Part shown: one piece after another, positions 57,848 through 64,000 of the stretch
How the letters are laid out: each line of letters begins with the position of its first letter
Numbering within the stretch: position 1 is the stretch's first letter
Made by a program: the position numbers and the translations under genes
Source: Allium sativum
Lineage: Eukaryota > Streptophyta > Magnoliopsida > Asparagales > Amaryllidaceae
Direction of reading: 5' to 3'
Length of the DNA stretch: 64,000 nt
NCBI GenBank assembly: GCA_030737875.1
Contig: CM060920.1
Span: forward strand, 481,770,861 to 481,834,860
The notes under the pieces: generated by a model
What the model was told of the DNA's origin: nothing
What the model saw: the letters and a program-made list of their open reading frames with translations, nothing else
The model's database searches: none

Positions 57848-58954
57848 AAAAATCGATATAAATATCGTTCACGTCAAAATGGCGTCAATCTAATCAACAC
57901 GGCTTCATAAATTTCTATTTTCAAATATTCTATTTCAAATATTTCTATTTCAAATATTTTTCATTTCAAATATTTCTTTTTCGAAACTGGAATGAGGCCC
58001 AATCAATTACCATATACAGTTAATTATATGGATTTTCATACAACACATGTATAATAGCATTGAAAAATAATCAACCATCAACCAAAGTGCACTACACTGT
58101 ATAAGCATCAAATATAGATATCTAACGCTTATAACAGCCTGTCAATCAATCGATCGACATATTTAATCAATCAGGATGAGTGAACTTCAAATTTCATCCC
58201 AATACCCGTGTGGGGTTTCAAACAATCAAACACAGATTTTATTTGTGCAGTTGGGCGATGTGTGAAATTTATCGACCCAATCAATGTCCTTCAAATAGGT
58301 GTACATAAACAAACCGTCTGGTTTGTAAATGAATATTTATTTATTCACATTCACGTTAAAAATTATATTTTTAACGACAAAACATTTTATTCCAACATAT
58401 GAACTTCTATTCAATTCATTCTTTAAATAAAATGATATTTTTATTTTTCTAACATATTTTAGAAAATTTCGGCGGCATAACGGCACGATACTAGAAACGG
58501 GACAAGGCCTAGCCTTATCCCCGGTCTAGTGAAGGCCCACGCCATTCACACATCAATCAAATCAATTCGTTATGCAAACCACAAAATTTGGAGTAAGAGT
58601 CTAACCTAGCCTTACTCCTTCGCCTTATAACGGCGCACGTCTAATCCTAACCAATTTATCGATTCGATTTTTCACACCACAAACCACATTCAAACCAATA
58701 TCGCAATCAATCACCAAACAGTCAAACAAACAAGTCCATGGTCTGTGGACGATTGTGTCGGGTGCTACTAAGCACCGTCTGCATCCTAGTATATATATAT
58801 AACTAGAAAATAAATTTGAAAGGTGAGAAATTCTCACATATAGCTATCCTAGCTCCACGGCTCTTCATTTGCAGAAGTCTTCGTCGTTCTTGCCCCTTGT
58901 CACTTTCTTCGCCCGTATTCACTACCTATGTAAAAATCACATTTTTACTTTGCT

Positions 58955-59527
58955 ATTCAATATATAAAAATCGAATTTTTATTTCGAAGTTCAATATATA
59001 AAAATCATATTTTTCTATCAAAGTTCAATATATAAAAATTCTATTTTTCTATCGAAGTTCAATATATAAAATTCTATTTTTCTATCGAAGTTCAATATAT
59101 AAAAATTCTATTTTTCTATCGAAGTTCAATATATAAAAATTCTATTTTTCTATCGAAGTTCAATATATAAAAATTCTACTTTTCTATCGAAGTTCAATAT
59201 ATAAAAATTCTATTTTTCTATCGAAGTTCAATATATAAAAATTCTACTTTTCTATCGAAGTTCAATATATAAAAATTCTATTTTTCTATCGAAGTTCAAT
59301 ATATAAAAATTCTACTTTTCTATCGAAGTTCAATATATAAAAATCAAATTTTTAGTTCAAAGTTCAATATATAAAAATCGAATTTTTAGTTCAAAGTTCA
59401 ATATATAAAAATCGAATTTTTAGTTCAAAGTTCAATATATAAAAATCGAATTTTTAGTTCAAAGTTCAATATATTAAAATTAAATCTTTATTTCAAAGTT
59501 CAATATATAAAAATCGAATTTTTATTT
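58955..59527. repeat. 34 bp tandem repeat, E LTR copy 2
   Basis: The counterpart of 50938-51510, with the same unit order, subtypes and number. Confidence 0.92.
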
Positions 59528-59646
59528 CCACGCTATATGGATAAAAATGCTATTTTTATTTCGTTATTCTATATATAAAGATCTCGCCTTTTCAACTATA
59601 AAGATTTCATCTTTATAAAAATCAGCACTTTATTTCGACGAATAGA

Positions 59647-60052
59647 AAATAAAAATCAGTTTTTGCAATATATAAAAATCAGTTTTTGCAATATATAAAA
59701 ATCAGTTTTAACAAAATATAAAAATCAGTTTTTGCAATATAAAAAAAACAGTTTTAACAAAATATAAAAATCAGTTTTTGCAATATATAAAAATCAGTTT
59801 TTGCAATATAAAAAAAACAGTTTTAACAAAATATAAAAATCAGTATTTAAACTTAATATAAAATCAGTATTTAAACTTAATATAAAATCAGTATTTAAAC
59901 TTAATATAAAATCAGTATTTAAACTTATTAATAAAAACAGAAATAACATATTAATAAAATCAGTATTTAAACTTAATATAAAATCAGTATTTAAACTTAA
60001 TATAAAATCAGTATTTAAACTTATTAATAAAAACAGAAATAACATAATAAAA
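59647..60052. repeat. 22 and 24 bp tandem repeats, E LTR copy 2
   Basis: The counterpart of 51630-52035, the same two families in the same order. Confidence 0.9.
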
Positions 60053-60085
60053 TAAAAAAAAGAAGAAGACAAAAAAAGGACTTAC

Positions 60086-60335
60086 AGAAGGGGGGGGTTT
60101 CGGGCGTCGCTAGTGAGGAGGAGCATCGGCGGGGGCATCGATCTGGGGAGGGAGGCGGCGGCGGCGAGTGGGAGTTTGGGCGGGTCTCGTTCTGACTGAA
60201 GGGGAGTAGAGAGGGTAGAGGAGGAGATCGAAGTGAGAGGGGCTACTGAGGTGGGCGGTGCGTTCCTCAGCGCGGTGGCGCGCTGAACGGAGGGGCGACG
60301 CTGCTCCTCCTTCTCTCTTTTTTTTTTTTTATTTA
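60086..60335 (-). ncRNA. Candidate GC-rich leader exon of E, copy 2
   Basis: The counterpart of 52069-52310, donor GTAAG at 60085 downward preserved. Confidence 0.35.
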
Positions 60336-62187
60336 TTTCGATTTTGACAGAGTGAACGGGGGGGGGGGGGGGCCAGAGAGATAAAGGGAATTTTTTTTTT
60401 ATTTATTATTTAATTATTAAAAAGTTGACTTTCACATACGACCTCAAAACGAGGTCCACCGCCTGCCGCCTATAGCGTTTCACCCCCATTCCGAACACAA
60501 TGGGATATGTACCGCAAGCTGAATCGACCGTTTCGATCAGTTTCCCTTTAATTTACATTTAAATCACTATATTGAATTTTAAACGTACATTTCAAATTAC
60601 CGGGGCCACATACGAATTCTAAAAATGGCAGAAAAATATTTTCTAGCTTCGTAGTGACGATACGGTCCTAACAAAACTAGTTTCGTCGAATTCTGAGACC
60701 GTTTGCAAAATGGCCAATTTCCAGTCGATTAAATTCAACAGAAACTGGTCAAACGCGTTTTCCTTTGCCACGCTCACATATTGATTCGAAAAATTATGAA
60801 ATTTGAAACCTAACAATAACTTGACACTGCGGATCTAACAAAAGTGGTTTCGTCGAAATCCGAGGTCATCTGCAAAATATCCATTTTTAAGGGCCTGAAT
60901 TCCATAGCGACTATTCAGAATTTTCAACTGGGCATATCTTTTGATTCCCGATATGAAATCTTGATTTTTCGGATTCGTTGGAAAGATATTCACTATTAGA
61001 TTCCATTATTTTTGGTTTCACTAAAATCCGGATTGTTTTGCACCCGGTACATTCAATTGAAGTTTGAAATCGAATTATCGAACTACCGCGCCATTTTCAA
61101 TTCTATTTATAATTATATATAAATATTTATATTCTAACGACGACGCGTATAATATATACGTTCGAATTATATTCAAAATAAATTTCTCGCCGATATTATT
61201 TAAAATAATTCATTTTAAATAATCAAAACTCGCTATAATTGCCAAAATAAAAATTTTAAACTGGCCCAGATTTTCCGGGTTGTTACAATCTCCCCCACTT
61301 AAAACTTTTCGTCCCCGAAAAGGAACAAAGTCGAAAGTGGTTTGATTAATCAGCTCTACGATCGATCAGGCTTCCATTCTCCAACTCTTTAGTTTCTGAG
61401 AATTTTCAAAATTTCAAAAATTTGGCTAACACCCTAAATTTTTGAAAAATTTCGCCATAACCTCCCCTGCACCGGGAGCATCGGGGAATTTCAAATAGCT
61501 TCCCCGGTCCTTCAGATCTCAAAAAGAAAAAGAAAAAGCCAAGCGGCTAGCCAATAGGCTCACAAAATCATCATCACCCAAACAAAACAGGAAATTATGT
61601 AGTAAACATGTACCTATTTGTCGGGCAAACAAATTTTATTCTCTGCTCTAGCCTCCTTGCTATGACCTGTTCAATGATATATATGTATATGCAAGCAAAC
61701 GCAACCAATTTTCGATACAATTCAATATTTGATCAAATTAGGCATAATGGTTCAAAATTTAGCCAACAACTAAATAAGCAACACAAACATCAATCAATTA
61801 GTGAATTTAACGTTCCAAATTGATAATTTTGATATATATACAAAAATCGTGTTTTTGATGCCAATTCACAACAAAGTGTTCTAGCTATATAAGATTTGGT
61901 TCTCACACCAGCCTAATGGAAATATATAGATATCACACTTTCGTTACTCGAAAATAAATGCTGGTGATGGTATACTTCATCATCAGGACCATATCCGGGC
62001 GACTAGAGTGCGACTCTATATCTATCCAATATATTAAAACTTCGAATACACGCGGATCAGACGTATACGCAAAATCTATATATACTGGATTGTCCACATC
62101 AATTTAAATAGATAATCAAATACGAATAATTGATTTAAATTTTCAAAACAAAAATTTGTTTTCATTTTCAAAAATATACTCTTCACA

Positions 62188-62262
62188 CTCGTTCTAGGAT
62201 ACTACTGATCCTATCTCTAACGAGTCATTCTAGTTGGACATTACTAATCCAATATCTGATGA
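62188..62262 (-). ncRNA. Tandem leader hairpins of E, copy 2
   Basis: Identical to 54164-54238 in stems and loops. Confidence 0.65.
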
Positions 62263-62314
62263 ATTCTTTCGTAGGGTTCTAATGTGTCTTGTTCTCTGAG
62301 CTTTGTAAACCAAA

Positions 62315-62326
62315 GCTCTGATACCA
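62315..62326 (-). other. Primer-binding site of E, copy 2
   Basis: GCTCTGATACCA, two bases from LTR copy 3. Confidence 0.93.
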
Positions 62327-62328
62327 AC

Positions 62329-64000
62329 TGTGACGGCAAGGAATCTCGCTCGGTCCGAACCAGTCGCTAAACCGATCCAGACCGTTCGAAACGCCCTATC
62401 GTTTGAGAACAGGACAAAACAGAACGCATACAGAAGAACATTTCATTGTATATTACAACAATGCATCAGAATACAAGAATATACAGAGTATAAATGAATA
62501 TTACACAGAAATATCAGAGATTTAAATTACATTTAAATACATAGCAGCGGAAAATAATACAATAGACAACTAGAAGTAGATATACGGATACAAAGCTTTC
62601 CGGATATCGTTCCAGCTGTAAACCAGGATCCTGTGAATATAAATCTGCAAAACCAAAACTACTAGCTGCCCGTGTCAAAATAAGGGCACCCAGAGTTTAG
62701 GTTAAAACAATAAACTCCAGGTCAGTCATGGGACTGGTGTGAGAACTAAAACAGTTAATCTTTATTTTCAAAGTAAGGTAAATCAAGGGACCACGCCGTA
62801 TAACACGGAACGGGTTTCCTCCCAAGAACACCAGTGCATAAAACAAACAGCGCGATGCTAAATAAAGAAAAATGAAGCTGTTATAAGACCCAGGTCCTAT
62901 CACACAATGCAACGCAAGCCGGGGGATAGGGTTTTTACCTTATAACAGCCAAAGAATGCTTGATACGTTTAAAACAAATCATTTGATACTATTATAAGTG
63001 CATAGTGTATAAAACAACTTCAAATCATAAGTATCAATCATAGGCGGCATAAGCGCCCCATCCCACTATGTCGCCATATATAGGATTACAATTAAAACCG
63101 CAAATGTCACGTATTTGGAAATTGGATTTCCATCTATGAACCGAGGCAAAAGATAGTCCTCAACCGATTCGAGACTGCCTAGCCCGAGTCTCAGGATCAG
63201 AACGCATCGACCCTTGGATCGTCAGGGCCGGTCCACACGGAGTGGATTAAAAATGCCTGAGCACTACGTTTCGCCGCCCTTTGGGGCGTAAGCGAGCCAA
63301 CGAATGACTCCATCGGACCCGGATCGTCCGATCTAACCGAGGCGCCTCGCAACAGCAACAACCACATAAGTCAAACTCGTCAGGGTGTGTAAAACCACTG
63401 ACGCCACTTCTAGCTAGGAGGAAACGCAGGCCCTCCCTGAGGTCCGTCTCCCGTTTTTGGTTCATACCTGGTGTGAAACACGCGAGGTAAACGTTACACA
63501 AAGCTACGCCACAAAGGCCGTGCTTTGATCATCACCACAAGACTTTGCTTTTCAACAGAAGCCTTGATCATTTGCATCTTAGCATGCCACACAGGCAAAC
63601 CATTCTATGCAACCGATATCAGTCACACAGAATGAAATCCGATGTCAGACACACAGTCCATTTACAAGTCCGTTCTGGGTCTGAACGAAACCGGAGGCAC
63701 CTAGTACCCCGCATATCCATCGATCTCCAAGTACGTCTGGACGATCACTAACTGTTTCCATCTTCTTGGGTGTACAGCCCAATCAAGATCATCAGTAATT
63801 ACCCAAACGACGTGAAGACCTCCGGTCTTCGACCATCGTCTTCATCTTCGACTTATCGTCGTATCAGTTACTCAGAATGGGATAAACCCGGTCTTTCCGA
63901 ATAACTCGCGTATATTTTAAATAAGTGTTACACAAACACAACATACGCCTCATTCCAATTCATTAGTCACTAACCGTAAATTAATCAAGAGAATAATTCC
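62329..64000 (-). repeat. Element E LTR copy 3, cut by the window end
   Basis: The first 1672 bp of a third LTR, matching 46280 and 54305 onward. At some sites it agrees with copy 1 against copy 2 and at others with copy 2 against copy 1. Confidence 0.92.

Larger units (their letters stand above)
54305..61287 (-). repeat. Element E LTR copy 2 (6983 bp)
   Basis: Same layout as copy 1. Differences seen: ATACAA at 57122 replaces a 14 bp segment of copy 1, a net loss of 8 bp; the G run at about 60359-60372 is longer; and there are scattered single-base changes. Confidence 0.93.
61288..62328 (-). other. Element E internal region 2 (1041 bp, non-coding)
   Basis: Same length and order as internal region 1, with only a few substitutions. 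The polypurine tract is at 61288-61300, and the block shared with the C LTR is at about 61420-61674. Confidence 0.9.
46280..64000 (-). mobile_element. Element E: LARD-like tandem array, LTR-int-LTR-int-LTR
   Basis: Three LTRs (46280-53263, 54305-61287, 62329 to beyond the window) alternate with two 1041 bp internal regions. Copy spacing is 8025 and 8024 bp. Each internal has a perfect tRNA-Met primer site at its right end and a polypurine tract at its left end, so the element is on the minus strand. No coding capacity is seen. Copies are nearly identical but differ in point changes and two indels, so the array is real rather than one block copied by error. Known: non-coding elements with long internals or LTRs that borrow enzymes are called LARDs; here the LTRs are the long part. 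Confidence 0.92.

Noticed and set aside
46280..62328. The possibility that the 8 kb repetition is an assembly error
   Set aside because: Copies differ by an 8 bp indel, homopolymer lengths and scattered single bases, so they look like distinct copies. Long reads would still be needed to be certain of the number.

Overview
The window is nuclear DNA of a flowering plant, probably a dicot, and it is built almost entirely of LTR retrotransposons inserted into one another. I see no ordinary host gene, no rRNA or tRNA gene, no bacterial-type operon and no CRISPR. The evidence for a plant is the families present: Tat-lineage Ty3, chromodomain Ty3 (chromovirus), a Sirevirus-like Ty1 element with serial polypurine tracts, and initiator-tRNA-Met primer sites. 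I name the elements Tat, F, B, A, D, C and E; these are labels for this window only.

Left block, 1-15135. A decayed Tat-lineage element on the minus strand runs from integrase at the window edge through RNase H, RT, protease and gag. Chromovirus F (5047-14034, plus strand) is inserted in its gag. The rest of the Tat 5' region and its LTR resume at 14035-15135. F has LTRs of 2934 and 2700 bp full of 24-28 bp repeats, a tRNA-Met primer site, a polypurine tract and a much-deleted gag-pol.

Middle block, 15136-31321. Chromovirus B (minus strand) starts with its 3' LTR (right edge 17200). Its integrase is split by chromovirus A (18236-28020, minus strand), with a perfect TCTTA target duplication. 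B then continues through integrase, RNase H, RT, protease and part of gag, and is cut at 31321.

Right block, 31322-64000. Sirevirus-like D (plus strand) is inserted in the gag of B. D has a gag, no detectable pol, and two further reading frames. A pair of ATGTCGACAT-type palindromes, always 22 bp apart, lies in its LTR and ahead of both extra frames. The 3' LTR of D is interrupted by C (36815-46279, minus strand), a chromovirus with a 5.4 kb LTR and a deletion fusing RNase H to integrase. The 5' LTR of C is interrupted by E (46280 to beyond 64000, minus strand). E is a non-coding LARD-like family arranged LTR-internal-LTR-internal-LTR, with LTRs of about 6984 bp and internals of 1041 bp. The nest B > D > C > E is four deep, and no right-hand flank is recovered before the window ends.

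C and E look like an autonomous-type element and its parasite. They share LTR ends, polypurine tract, primer site, LTR blocks and a 5' leader with two consecutive hairpins whose stems differ by compensatory base changes. These hairpins and the repeated paired-palindrome module of D are the two most interesting signals. All coding regions carry stops, frameshifts or deletions, except the short third frame of D (99 codons).
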